A stretch of DNA of 43,778 bases from Candidatus Woesearchaeota archaeon (GTDB taxonomy: Archaea > Nanobdellota > Nanobdellia > Woesearchaeales > GW2011-AR9), in NCBI GenBank assembly GCA_018657475.1, contig JABHXC010000050.1, positions 1-43,778 of the forward strand, read 5' to 3'. Below are positions 9,520 through 18,362 of the stretch, piece after piece. A program made the position numbers and the translations under genes. Under the pieces are notes generated by a model that worked only from the letters and a program-made list of their open reading frames with translations, searched no databases and had not been told where the DNA came from. How positions within the stretch are numbered: position 1 is the first letter of the stretch; each line of letters begins with the position of its first letter.

Positions 9520-10545
9520 TTAGAAGAAACTAGATAATCCTTTTTGTTGAAGTTGACCTTGCAATTTTTTTAATTTGTCTAACTTATTGTTCACTCGTTC
9601 TGGAGAAAATTCGTATTCATTAATTAGTAAATTTCTTACATTATCTTCATCTATTTGGTTCCATTCTAAATTATAATCTTCAGTTACAGGCATGTTAATT
9701 ATTGTATCAAAAATTTCTTGCCAAGAAACTTCATGGTCCCACTTTAATTCTGCAAAGATGTCATCAAAATTTTTAGTTTGTTTAACAAGTTTTAACGCTG
9801 TTTTTGGACCAATACCTTTAACTCCACCAGGATTATAATCCGTACCCATTAAAATTGCTAAAACTATTAACTGGTCTCTTGTTAAATTTAAATGTGCTAA
9901 AACATCATCACGTTTAATTATTTCTGGTTTTATTGTGATATAACCAAACTTACCTTTCTTCTTTCTTTTTCCAGCTAATGAAAGATTTCTGAGTAATATT
10001 GGACAATCAAAAATTAAATTATCGTAATCTTGTGATACTGAAGCAAATGCGTCTCCTATTTTTACCATATAAGCAGCTTGAGCTTCTCCCTCGGAAGGAG
10101 CTTGAACTATAGGTAACCCTAAAGCAGTAATCACTTTCTTTGCATCCTGTAACATTTCTTTAGTTAACTTTGCGGTTCTAGCAGAAAATTTTCTCATGCC
10201 AGAAATGTCGCCAGCTTTTTCTGCTTCTTGTAATTTTAATGAGGCTTCTTGTTTTACTGCCGCTCTTTTTTCCCAAGTTTTTTGTTTAATTTTTGGAGGT
10301 TTACCATCAAAAACAAAAACTAATTTAATGCCAGATTCCATTAAAGCAGTTGTTCTTGAAAATAAACCAATCAAGTGAGATGTTACTCTACCTTTACTGT
10401 CAGTTAACACCGTACCATCTGGTCCCATTATAGAAGTTAAAAACTGATAAAGAATATTATGAGTATCAACTGCTAGAATCTTCCCTTTAAGTGATTGTAA
10501 AGAAACTTCTTCTCTTACTACTAAGTCTTTAAGTTGTAATCCCAT
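9520..10545 (-). CDS. fen: flap endonuclease 1 with C-terminal PIP box
   Basis: Begins MGLQLKDL, VFVFDGKPP, EGEAQAAYMVKIGDAFASVSQDYDNLIF, MGTDYNPGGVKGIGPKTALKLV, C-terminal QKGLSSFF (QxxLxxFF). Confidence 0.96.
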   Translation of the reverse strand: MGLQLKDLVVREEVSLQSLKGKILAVDTHNILYQFLTSIMGPDGTVLTDSKGRVTSHLIGLFSRTTALMESGIKLVFVFDGKPPKIKQKTWEKRAAVKQEASLKLQEAEKAGDISGMRKFSARTAKLTKEMLQDAKKVITALGLPIVQAPSEGEAQAAYMVKIGDAFASVSQDYDNLIFDCPILLRNLSLAGKRKKKGKFGYITIKPEIIKRDDVLAHLNLTRDQLIVLAILMGTDYNPGGVKGIGPKTALKLVKQTKNFDDIFAELKWDHEVSWQEIFDTIINMPVTEDYNLEWNQIDEDNVRNLLINEYEFSPERVNNKLDKLKKLQGQLQQKGLSSFF

Positions 10546-11729
10546 TACTCATGCTCAATCTGTTTTGTTAAAACGTTTTGGAAAACGCCTGAATCTAGCA
10601 TTTCTTGAGCCTTTTTATGCATTTCGCCAGTATGTAACAAAAGTAAAGGTAACTTTTTTATTTGTGCTTCCATATATGCTGAAGAGAGATCTTTATCATC
10701 ACACTTCTTCTTTTTCTTAGCTTTACAAAAGTATAATGTGTGTCCTAATGTTGAAGGTATTTTAATGAACAAATCAATCTCAGAATTTTTTCTTACAATA
10801 CTATGTTCTTCCAACATGATATTATGTTGAGAAAAGAATTCTTTAATTGTAGGAAGAAAAGTATCAGGAACAGGGGTTTTCTTTTGTTGAATTTTTTCTC
10901 TGAGTTTTTTAAGTAAAGGTTTTTTCTCTGTAAGTTGTTTCTGTTGCTCTTTTTTAGATGTTTCTATTACTTGTTTTGCAGTTTCTGTTACCTTTTCTTC
11001 TTCAAGTAACTCTTTTGCTTCAGATTCTTTATCTTCTAATTCTTGCTTTTTCTGTTCTTGTAACTTTTGTTCTTCTTGTAAATCTGATAGTGAAGGGATT
11101 TTATTTTCTTTGACTGGTTCTTGTTTTGGCTCTTGTTTTGGTTCAGGAGCTACTTTGGAAGCTTGTTTAACAGGTTCTTTTGGTTCGAGAGTTACTTTGG
11201 GAGCTTGTTTAACTTCAATCTCAACTGGTGCTTCTTCTACAGCAGAAGATTCTTCCACCTCAATATTCTCTTCTTCCGGAACAACAACATGATAATATTT
11301 TGTTACTGCCTGATTTGTTTCAGCATCAGTTAACTGGTGCCATTTCCAAAATAATTCTCTCTGTTGTCCTTGAACAACATGTAAAGGTACTGCAAAATCT
11401 TTTAATGATCTAAGAGCAACTTTTTCTAACAACTCTAAATCTGCTTCTTTCAATACTTTTCTATCTTTAAGTTTTTCAAGAACATCCAAATTCTTTGGAT
11501 TAATATTACCAGCAGCAAAATTGTATAATTGATCTTCTTGCCCAGGGAGATAATATAACGGAGAACCACCTATCTTCAAATTAGAAACTTTAATTTTTCT
11601 TTGAGAAGCTAAATCTGATAAATGTGCGGATGCTAAAAGACTATTGGTACCAATATTCTTAGCTACTTTTGTAGGTAATGTTGGCCCTGTTACCTTTAAA
11701 AAATGGAGAATTTTGTCTTGATCAAGCAT
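10545..11729 (-). CDS. uncharacterised wHTH / acidic coiled-coil / C-terminal nuclease-fold-like protein, stop-start coupled to FEN1
   Basis: N-terminal wHTH-like (ILHFLKVTGPTLPTKVAKNIGTNSLLASAHLSDLASQRKI), long K/E/P/Q linker, C-terminal NSEIDLFIKIPSTLGHTLYFCKAKKKKK...QIKKLPLLLLHTGEM; TAATG overlap with fen start. Confidence 0.7.
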   Translation of the reverse strand: MLDQDKILHFLKVTGPTLPTKVAKNIGTNSLLASAHLSDLASQRKIKVSNLKIGGSPLYYLPGQEDQLYNFAAGNINPKNLDVLEKLKDRKVLKEADLELLEKVALRSLKDFAVPLHVVQGQQRELFWKWHQLTDAETNQAVTKYYHVVVPEEENIEVEESSAVEEAPVEIEVKQAPKVTLEPKEPVKQASKVAPEPKQEPKQEPVKENKIPSLSDLQEEQKLQEQKKQELEDKESEAKELLEEEKVTETAKQVIETSKKEQQKQLTEKKPLLKKLREKIQQKKTPVPDTFLPTIKEFFSQHNIMLEEHSIVRKNSEIDLFIKIPSTLGHTLYFCKAKKKKKCDDKDLSSAYMEAQIKKLPLLLLHTGEMHKKAQEMLDSGVFQNVLTKQIEHE

Positions 11730-11808
11730 GATAAATTATTGGTTATTGGGTTTATAAGGATTTTGGAAGTAGAGAATGGAAGAAAAAGAAAAAAAATTAA
11801 TGAGTTAT

Positions 11809-12690
11809 TCACTCATTTGCTTTTAATGTTTGTTTGAGTGTTCCAATTACCTCACCATACAATTCAAAGACTTTATCTCTTTTTAAACTGTGTTCTAAGA
11901 CATATTCGTCAACAAACTCTTGCTCATTTGCAAAATCTCTAGATTTTAAAGCTCGGCTTTTTCCTTCAGTTTCTATTGCTTGATCTTGGGCCTCTTGACT
12001 ATCATATTTAACTCCTTCACTAAATTGTTTATTAAATATAATAGACGTTGCATAGCGCTCCAGTGTACTTACTGCTTCTTCAGAAAGTTTATTATCACTT
12101 CTGTCAACAATATGTTTGTCAAACCTTGACTCTAAAGCATCAATTGCATATCCCAAATCTTCGTTATCAGCAACTTCAACTAAATCTTCTACTAAGTAGT
12201 CTACGTATGTTTCAAGTAAACTTTGACTTAAAGCAAGAAGTGCTTCTCCAGCAGCTAATCTCTGATCTGGATCTTCAGAATATGAAAAAGACGTGTATAA
12301 ATCGCCATATTCGAGAGCTGAGTCAATAGTTTCTTGTGGAAATTGTCTCTCCGGAAATCCAGCATAGCCTCTATTCCGAGGTCCGCCAACAGTAAGACCT
12401 TTAACACTACCTTGAGGAATTCCTAGATACCTTGCTAATGTAGAAATATCATCTGTGTCAGACTGTAATGTGGGATCCTTTATGTCAGGTAATCTACCAG
12501 CAAAATAATCTTCTGCAAATCTAAGTTGGCCTACTCTCCAAATTGCTATCGGAAGTTGAGCATATGTTCCCCCAGTAGAAGATTCTAACCAATTATCATT
12601 TTCAAATGATCTAAATTGATCATGTAACACTATTGCCTGTACAACAGGACTTTTAATTTTCTTTCCTAATTCTTCATTTGTGTGTGTCAT
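11809..12690 (-). CDS. hypothetical protein (predicted soluble, helical C-terminal half)
   Basis: 293-aa ORF with a good SD (AAGGAGA) upstream on the minus strand; no family recognised. Confidence 0.75.
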   Translation of the reverse strand: MTHTNEELGKKIKSPVVQAIVLHDQFRSFENDNWLESSTGGTYAQLPIAIWRVGQLRFAEDYFAGRLPDIKDPTLQSDTDDISTLARYLGIPQGSVKGLTVGGPRNRGYAGFPERQFPQETIDSALEYGDLYTSFSYSEDPDQRLAAGEALLALSQSLLETYVDYLVEDLVEVADNEDLGYAIDALESRFDKHIVDRSDNKLSEEAVSTLERYATSIIFNKQFSEGVKYDSQEAQDQAIETEGKSRALKSRDFANEQEFVDEYVLEHSLKRDKVFELYGEVIGTLKQTLKANE

Positions 12691-12721
12691 TTTTATTTCT
12701 CCTTATTTTATTAACATCTAT

Positions 12722-12919
12722 TTACCGAATAGCCATTTTGGCTATTGCATTACTGAAAACAACAGCTGGAACCATTACAAAGAACAGTTTCATTGCTGCT
12801 CCCGCTATAATTGCTAGAATCAACAGTTCAAGGGTTTTTTTCAGACCTTCTTCAGTTGATGTTTTGAACAATTTCTTCCAGTTAATATCTCTTTTTTTTG
12901 TCATTTTTATCTCCCTCAT
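12722..12919 (-). CDS. small membrane protein (one hydrophobic segment)
   Basis: MTKKRDINWKKLFKTSTEEGLKKTLELLILAIIAGAAMKLFFVMVPAVVFSNAIAKMAIR; alternative start at 12904; co-directional with the 293-aa ORF. Confidence 0.6.
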   Translation of the reverse strand: MREIKMTKKRDINWKKLFKTSTEEGLKKTLELLILAIIAGAAMKLFFVMVPAVVFSNAIAKMAIR

Positions 12920-12951
12920 TTCTTTTATTTGTCATACATTAGTGGTAACAT

Positions 12952-12988
12952 CAAGAGTATATAACCTCTTGCGGTGGCAAACACCACC
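12952..12988. promoter_or_regulatory. two inverted repeats in the divergent promoter of the TrmB-like gene
   Basis: CAAGAG-N8-CTCTTG (12952-12971) encloses TATATAAC; GGTGG-N6-CCACC (12973-12988) lies just upstream of a cataaatag TATA-like box. Confidence 0.5.
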
Positions 12989-13023
12989 ACAACACATAAA
13001 TAGTTAGAATCATTCGAAGAGTT

Positions 13024-13764
13024 ATGTTCCAGAAAACATTACAAAACGCAGGATTGTCACTTAATGAGGCAAAGGTGTATGAATCACTCCTATATTTAGG
13101 TGAGGCAAATGTTAGTAAAATTTCAATTAAAGCAAAAGTACACAGGAGAAATGTCTATGATTCTCTTAACAAATTGATTGAAAAAGGACTGGCTTCTGAA
13201 ACTTTTGTTAAAGGAGAACGATTTTTCAAAGCCATAAACCCCGAGAGATTAAAAGAGATGATCAAAGAAAAAGAACAAATGTTAGACACTGTTCTCCCAG
13301 ACATGAAAAGTCTCTATAAAGCTGTAGAACCAAAAGCAGAAGCATACTTCTTTAGAGGTGTTGAAGGGTTTAAAAGTTATTTACAGATGATTCTTGAGCA
13401 AAAAGAAACAGTTTACTTCATAGGTGCAAAGGCATTTTGGTTAGATCCAAGATTACAACATTACTTAAGACATTTTGATAAACAACGTAAAGAAAAAGGT
13501 ATTAAATTCATGCATCTTTTTGACCATGAAGTAAAGCAAAAAACTCCAGCAATATTAAAAACAGTAGGAAAGCCATACAAATTTCTTCCACCAAAATATT
13601 CTAGTGCTACTGCAGTAGACATTTTTGGAGACTATGTAGTAACATTTGCTGGTGCTGAACCAGGTAGACTACAGGAGGAACCTTTACAATTTGTTTTAAA
13701 AAGTAAAATTTTAGCAGATGGTTATAGAAAATTCTTTCAATTTATGTGGGATCATTGCGATTAG
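13024..13764 (+). CDS. TrmB-family transcriptional regulator
   Basis: LQNAGLSLNEAKVYESLLYLGEANVSKISIKAKVHRRNVYDSLNKLIEKGLAS wHTH followed by a TrmB-like C-terminal region. Confidence 0.88.
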   Translation: MFQKTLQNAGLSLNEAKVYESLLYLGEANVSKISIKAKVHRRNVYDSLNKLIEKGLASETFVKGERFFKAINPERLKEMIKEKEQMLDTVLPDMKSLYKAVEPKAEAYFFRGVEGFKSYLQMILEQKETVYFIGAKAFWLDPRLQHYLRHFDKQRKEKGIKFMHLFDHEVKQKTPAILKTVGKPYKFLPPKYSSATAVDIFGDYVVTFAGAEPGRLQEEPLQFVLKSKILADGYRKFFQFMWDHCD

Positions 13765-13794
13765 AAGTAAGATTTCTAGTCACAAAGAGAGGGA

Positions 13795-14388
13795 TTATGG
13801 CTTTGTCCAATTACAAACATAATAGGTGACGTCATTTTCATCATCTACTATAGCTAATAACAATTTCTTCTTAGTAGAATGTGCTACTCGGTTCTTACTA
13901 GAAAATTCGTGCCAAGTATAAACAGAAGCTTCGTGAACAGGGAAAATGATCCATTTAGCATGGTCTTCACCAGGTTTAATTCCTCGATCATAAACCCTAA
14001 AATCAGCACCGAATTTAAGTGCAGTTTTAACTATATAACCACGGTTTCTCATATCTTTGAACACTAAATAACGAATCCAGAAGTTTGGTTCAACTTTTCT
14101 TGCTTTTTTTAGATATGATTCAAAAGAAATTTTTCTTCCAGCTTCACTTTTAACTTCTAATCTTTTCTTTTCTACTAAGTATAATGCTTCCAATAAGGAT
14201 AATTCTACTTTATCTCCCTGTAATGAACCAAACCTTGATTGGTTATAAAATTCTCTTGCTTCATCAGAAGCTTCTGTAATAACTCTAGTTTCTGCTAGCA
14301 TAGCTTTGACTAATTTTCTTTTAGACTTAGACTCCATTGTAGTCTTTTTCTTTGCTACTTTCTTTTTGACAGCTTTCTTTTTTGCCAT
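13795..14388 (-). CDS. endA: tRNA-splicing endonuclease
   Basis: RYLVFKDMRNRGYIVKTALKFGADFRVYDRG...HAKWIIFPV...RVAHSTKKKLLLAIVDDENDVTYYVCNW, with conserved Tyr/His/Lys; N-terminal KKK-rich tail. Confidence 0.9.
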   Translation of the reverse strand: MAKKKAVKKKVAKKKTTMESKSKRKLVKAMLAETRVITEASDEAREFYNQSRFGSLQGDKVELSLLEALYLVEKKRLEVKSEAGRKISFESYLKKARKVEPNFWIRYLVFKDMRNRGYIVKTALKFGADFRVYDRGIKPGEDHAKWIIFPVHEASVYTWHEFSSKNRVAHSTKKKLLLAIVDDENDVTYYVCNWTKP

Positions 14389-14392
14389 AGGG

Positions 14393-15034
14393 TTATTTCC
14401 TCTTACCTATTTTTAAAGCTTTCCTCAACTCTTGCATAGCTTTCCTTGGATTTTTTGAACGCATGATGTAAGATCCAGAAACAAAATAGTCCGCTCCAGC
14501 GTTTACTGCTTGTTTAATTGTTTTATTATCCATGTGACCATCAACAATAACTTGTAATAAATGGTTCTCTCTTTTTAGTAAAGCTATCTTTTTTAATGGA
14601 GAAGAAAGAAACTTACTACCATAAAATCCTGGATGTACGGTTAACAATAAAACAGAGTCAATATCTTTAATGTATGGCAGAACTTCTTTAACTTTTGTTT
14701 CAGGAAGTAAAGCAAAAGCAATAGGGATTTTTAGTTTTTTTGTTAAAGCAATGTATCTTTTTGGATTTTTTAAAGCATGAAAGTGTGGAATGCACAGATT
14801 CATTTTTTTACCATGCTTTTTGATCCAAGGTATAGGATGATTAATCATTAAATGTGCATTGTATTGAAATCCACGTTTTAGTTTAAAATTAAATTGTAAT
14901 GAAGAACTTGGAGCAAACTTGTTATCTACAACATCTAAATGAACCTTCTTAGAAATTTTTTCTAGTCGTTTAAGACTTACATTTAGCTCTTTCTGGTTTT
15001 TTGCAATAATTGCAGGAAAAACTTGTTGGTTCAT
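14393..15034 (-). CDS. ribulose-phosphate 3-epimerase-like TIM-barrel protein
   Basis: KVHLDVVDNKF, YNAHLMINHP, LLTVHPGFYGSKF, VDGHMDNKTIKQAVNAGADYFVSGSYIM. True start is probably MNQQVFPAII (15034); the longer ORF start overlaps the 60-aa TM gene. Confidence 0.82.
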   Translation of the reverse strand: MNQQVFPAIIAKNQKELNVSLKRLEKISKKVHLDVVDNKFAPSSSLQFNFKLKRGFQYNAHLMINHPIPWIKKHGKKMNLCIPHFHALKNPKRYIALTKKLKIPIAFALLPETKVKEVLPYIKDIDSVLLLTVHPGFYGSKFLSSPLKKIALLKRENHLLQVIVDGHMDNKTIKQAVNAGADYFVSGSYIMRSKNPRKAMQELRKALKIGKRK

Positions 15035-15213
15035 GATCTTATTAAAAGAAGGTTCAATATTAATGTTCCGATATTGAGAGTAACATAAGTATAATTGTAC
15101 CACATCTCTAAAGCAGATAATCCGCGAATAACACCCACTAATATCCAAACTGCAGTCATCATTATCAAGACAATGTTAAGGAGAATAATTGCTTTGACAG
15201 TTCGTGTTGGCAC
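15031..15213 (-). CDS. small membrane protein, 60 aa (2 predicted TM segments), GTG start
   Basis: PTRTVKAIILLNIVLIMMTAVWILVGVIRGLSALEMWYNYTYVTLNIGTLILNLLLIRS; stop overlaps the epimerase ATG (ATGA). Confidence 0.65.
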   Translation of the reverse strand: MPTRTVKAIILLNIVLIMMTAVWILVGVIRGLSALEMWYNYTYVTLNIGTLILNLLLIRS

Positions 15214-15314
15214 TATAGTACTCCCGCTGCGTTTAGTGCCATTACAACAATAGCAATTACTCCAATAATACTAAGAATAACTGCTAACCAAAAAATCCAC
15301 GGTTTTTCATTCAT
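15213..15314 (-). CDS. microprotein, 33 aa, single TM (not in the ORF track)
   Basis: Reverse complement: MNEKPWIFWLAVILSIIGVIAIVVMALNAAGVL*; TAG overlaps the GTG start of the 60-aa TM gene (TAGTG). Confidence 0.6.
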   Translation of the reverse strand: MNEKPWIFWLAVILSIIGVIAIVVMALNAAGVL

Positions 15315-15329
15315 ATTTTAACCTCTTTT

Positions 15330-15782
15330 TTATCTTTCCATTCTTCTTATTTTAGCTAAACGTCTTTTATGCCTAGGTTTTTCAGAGAAAGGAGTACTAA
15401 TAAATTTTTCAATGAGCCTAGTTGCCTGATGAAAGTGCATAAACCAACCAGACAAACAAAGAACATTTGCATTATCATCATTCCTGGATAATCTTACTTC
15501 CTTTAATGTAGTGGGGACAACTGCTCTTGCTCCCTTAACTTTATTTGCTGCAATACAAACCCCTTGAGCAGAACCACACAAAAGAATACCAAAACTGTTA
15601 TTTCTTACAACCGCCCTTGCAACTTTTTCTGCATAATCAGGATAATCATCTTGTTGATCAAAAGATAAATCGCCTTTATCTTCATAAGTAATAGCTTTCT
15701 TCTCTAACCAACGTTTGAGTTTTTCTTTTAACTTAAAACCGTTGTGATCTGAACCAAGATAAATTTTCTTTGTTGTAGTCAT
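15330..15782 (-). CDS. rpiB: RpiB/LacAB-family sugar-phosphate isomerase
   Basis: IYLGSDHNGFKLKEKLKRWL, DYPDYAEKVARAV, GILLCGSAQGVCIAANKVKGARA, NDDNANVLCLSG. Confidence 0.92.
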   Translation of the reverse strand: MTTTKKIYLGSDHNGFKLKEKLKRWLEKKAITYEDKGDLSFDQQDDYPDYAEKVARAVVRNNSFGILLCGSAQGVCIAANKVKGARAVVPTTLKEVRLSRNDDNANVLCLSGWFMHFHQATRLIEKFISTPFSEKPRHKRRLAKIRRMER

Positions 15783-16702
15783 GCTTTATTTTTACTCCCA
15801 AAAACTAATATTCTTTCTTTTGCCACTTCAGTAATTAATTCTCTTGCAGGTCCTAAAATATGCCTTGGATCAAACTCTTTAGGTTTAGTTTTAATGATTT
15901 TTCTTACCCCTGCATCAAATGCTAATCTTAAATCAGTATCAGTATTAAACTTAGTAATACCATTTCGAATAGCTTGTTTAATTTGTTGATTAGGAACACC
16001 ATAAACACCAGACAATTTTGCACCATACTTTTCTGCTTGCTTTACTACTTTTGCTGGTACTCCAGACGCTCCATGAAGAACTAAAGGAACATTAACTGTT
16101 TTGTTAATTTTTTTTAGAAGATCTTGTTTTAAGTCTGCTTTCCCTTTAAACTTAAACGCACCATGTGAAGTTCCTATAGCAATTGCAAGAAAGTCACAGC
16201 CAGTTCTTCTTACAAACTCTTTTGCCATTTCAGGGTTTGTATAAATTATTTTTTTTGCTTCAACAGTATCTTCTTTACCACCAATAGTGCCAAGTTCTGC
16301 TTCAACTGTAACTCCTTTCTTATGTGCCCATTGCACGACTTTTTTAGTTATTTTAATATTTTCTTCAAATGAAAGATTAGAACCGTCAAACATTACTGAA
16401 GAGTACCCCATATTTATTGCCTGTTTAATTATTTTAAGATCTCTACCATGGTCAAGATGAAATGCTATTGGAACTTTAGTATTCTTTGCCGCTTCTTGTG
16501 CTAAAGAAAATAAATAGTTCATACCAGCATATTTTATTGCACCTTCTGAAGTTGCCAAAATAATTGGAGAATTAAGTTCTTCTGCAGCTTTTACAACACC
16601 TTGCACAATTTCCATATTATTAACATTAAAATGTCCTACTGCATACTTACCTTTATGTGCTTTTTTTAGTAACAGTTTAGTGTTTGTGAATCTTCTTACC
16701 AT
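15779..16702 (-). CDS. class II fructose/ketose-bisphosphate aldolase
   Basis: VGHFNVNNMEIVQGVVKAAEELNSPIILATSEGAIKYAG, PIAFHLDHG, SVMFDGSNLSFEENI, EAELGTIGGKED, LVLHGASGVP, ITKFNTDTDLRLAF. Confidence 0.93.
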   Translation of the reverse strand: MVRRFTNTKLLLKKAHKGKYAVGHFNVNNMEIVQGVVKAAEELNSPIILATSEGAIKYAGMNYLFSLAQEAAKNTKVPIAFHLDHGRDLKIIKQAINMGYSSVMFDGSNLSFEENIKITKKVVQWAHKKGVTVEAELGTIGGKEDTVEAKKIIYTNPEMAKEFVRRTGCDFLAIAIGTSHGAFKFKGKADLKQDLLKKINKTVNVPLVLHGASGVPAKVVKQAEKYGAKLSGVYGVPNQQIKQAIRNGITKFNTDTDLRLAFDAGVRKIIKTKPKEFDPRHILGPARELITEVAKERILVFGSKNKA

Positions 16703-17715
16703 TTTTTATGTGTTTTTGGACAATACCTATTACTTGTTGTTACTTCTTTTTTTGTTAGCTTTCTTGATTTAAATTTTGGATGTACTTTATGTATTGCTTT
16801 AAGTTTATTTAACTTTATTAGACCTTCTTGTGGACCTACTTTTTGTACAACGGATGCAGAATTTAATGTTCCCCATGCTAGTGCTTCTTGTATGGGTTTA
16901 TTGTAGAGTAATGCTGATAAAAATCCTGTAGAGAATGCATCTCCGGCACCAGTTCTTTCAACAACAGGTACATCATAAATTGGACAATACCAATGATCTT
17001 TACCATCATAACAGTATGTACCATTAGCACCATCTGTAATTATTGCAATTTTTGGTCCAGTAGCTTGAAGTTTCTTTGTTAGATAAAGAAAATCTCTTTT
17101 ATTTGTTTTAAGAAGTTTTTGAGCTTCTTCTGTATTCATACAGACAAACTCTGCTTGTTTAAGAATAGGTTTAAGTTTGTTTAAACCCAAATTTAGTTGA
17201 TAAGTTCCTGGATTGAATCCTAATTTAGTTTTTTTAAGATAACTTAATAATTTAGGAAACATTTTTTCACTTCCTTTAGCCATGGAAGTTAAATAAACCC
17301 ATTTAGCTTTTTGAAGTTTAGGAAATTTGTAATCTCTCTTTTCATGGTGAACTAATATGGTTCTTTCACCTTTGTAGTATAACACAACACTATAATTGGT
17401 TTTTTGTCCTTTCTTTATAAAAAAATATTTAGTGTTAACTTTTTCTTTTTTTAGTGCTTCTTTTAATCTTATTCCTTGCGAATCATCGCCCACTTCAGCG
17501 TATAGTGCTGAATTTAATCCTAACCTTCTTGCACCAATAGCTGCATTACCAGCATTACCACCAATTAGTTTGTCTACTTTATTTATACCTAACTTAGTAC
17601 CGAAAGCGAAATCTAAACTACAAACATTTTTTGAGTTACAATGGACGGAAGCAGCACGATCTACTGCAACAAAGACATCTTCTGTGACATCCCCTATAGA
17701 AATTACGTCTAACAT
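16696..17715 (-). CDS. PfkB-family carbohydrate kinase
   Basis: LIGGNAGNAAIGARRLGL, YAEVGDDSQGIRLKEAL, C-terminal VVERTGAGDAFSTGFLSALL. Confidence 0.93.
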   Translation of the reverse strand: MLDVISIGDVTEDVFVAVDRAASVHCNSKNVCSLDFAFGTKLGINKVDKLIGGNAGNAAIGARRLGLNSALYAEVGDDSQGIRLKEALKKEKVNTKYFFIKKGQKTNYSVVLYYKGERTILVHHEKRDYKFPKLQKAKWVYLTSMAKGSEKMFPKLLSYLKKTKLGFNPGTYQLNLGLNKLKPILKQAEFVCMNTEEAQKLLKTNKRDFLYLTKKLQATGPKIAIITDGANGTYCYDGKDHWYCPIYDVPVVERTGAGDAFSTGFLSALLYNKPIQEALAWGTLNSASVVQKVGPQEGLIKLNKLKAIHKVHPKFKSRKLTKKEVTTSNRYCPKTHKKW

Positions 17716-17828
17716 CTTATTCTTAGTAAAGATTTGTGGTTTATATATGTTTTCAGAAGATACTTATGCAGAATATAAAATTTCAAGCCAAAAGATATAT
17801 AAACTTTAGTTTTAACGTATAAATTAAA

Positions 17829-18362
17829 ATGGAAAGGTATAAAGTTAGATTTACCAGATTGCAACAAGAAATCTTTAGATTGTTCTGTGTAAGAACTGGG
17901 AAAAAATTAAGTCAACGAAAAGTTGCAGAATATCTATTGGTATCACCAACTGCAATTGCAAATTCAATTCCTGAATTAGAAAAAGCAGGTTTGATTAAGA
18001 GAAATAAAAGTAGTGAGATGAATCTTAATCTAGTAGAATTGAATAGAGATGATCAGAGGACAATTCAATTAAAGAAAGTTGAGAATCTTAAAAGATTATA
18101 TGAATCTGGATTAGTAAATAAACTAATTGAACAGTATCCTGGATGTACAATCGTTTTATTTGGAAGTTATGCAAAAGGAGAAGATCTTTTTAATTCAGAC
18201 ATTGACTTTGCAGTAATTGGAACTAAAAAGAAAAGTTCAATTAGTAAGGGATTAGAAAAAGAATTAAGAATTAACACATATCAATCTTGGAGTAAAATAA
18301 GTAAAGAATTGAAAGAAAGTATTTGTAATGGAATTGTTCTAGCAGGAGGGATTGAATTGTAA
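17829..18362 (+). CDS. HTH-MNT nucleotidyltransferase (antitoxin-like)
   Basis: N-terminal HTH (KLSQRKVAEYLLVSPTAIANSIPELEKAGLI) and FGSYAKGEDLFNSDIDFAVIG (GSxxxG...DxD); overlaps the HEPN start (TAATG). Confidence 0.85.
   Translation: MERYKVRFTRLQQEIFRLFCVRTGKKLSQRKVAEYLLVSPTAIANSIPELEKAGLIKRNKSSEMNLNLVELNRDDQRTIQLKKVENLKRLYESGLVNKLIEQYPGCTIVLFGSYAKGEDLFNSDIDFAVIGTKKKSSISKGLEKELRINTYQSWSKISKELKESICNGIVLAGGIEL

Noticed and set aside
11110-11413. Overlapping plus-strand ORFs in the 11.1-11.4 kb region
   Set aside because: Antisense to the low-complexity K/E/P linker of the wHTH/coiled-coil gene.
15035-15148. N-terminal extension of the epimerase ORF (MDISGCYSRIICFRDVV...)
   Set aside because: Overlaps the 60-aa TM gene in another frame; the conserved domain starts at MNQQVFPAII and an ATGA coupling supports 15034.
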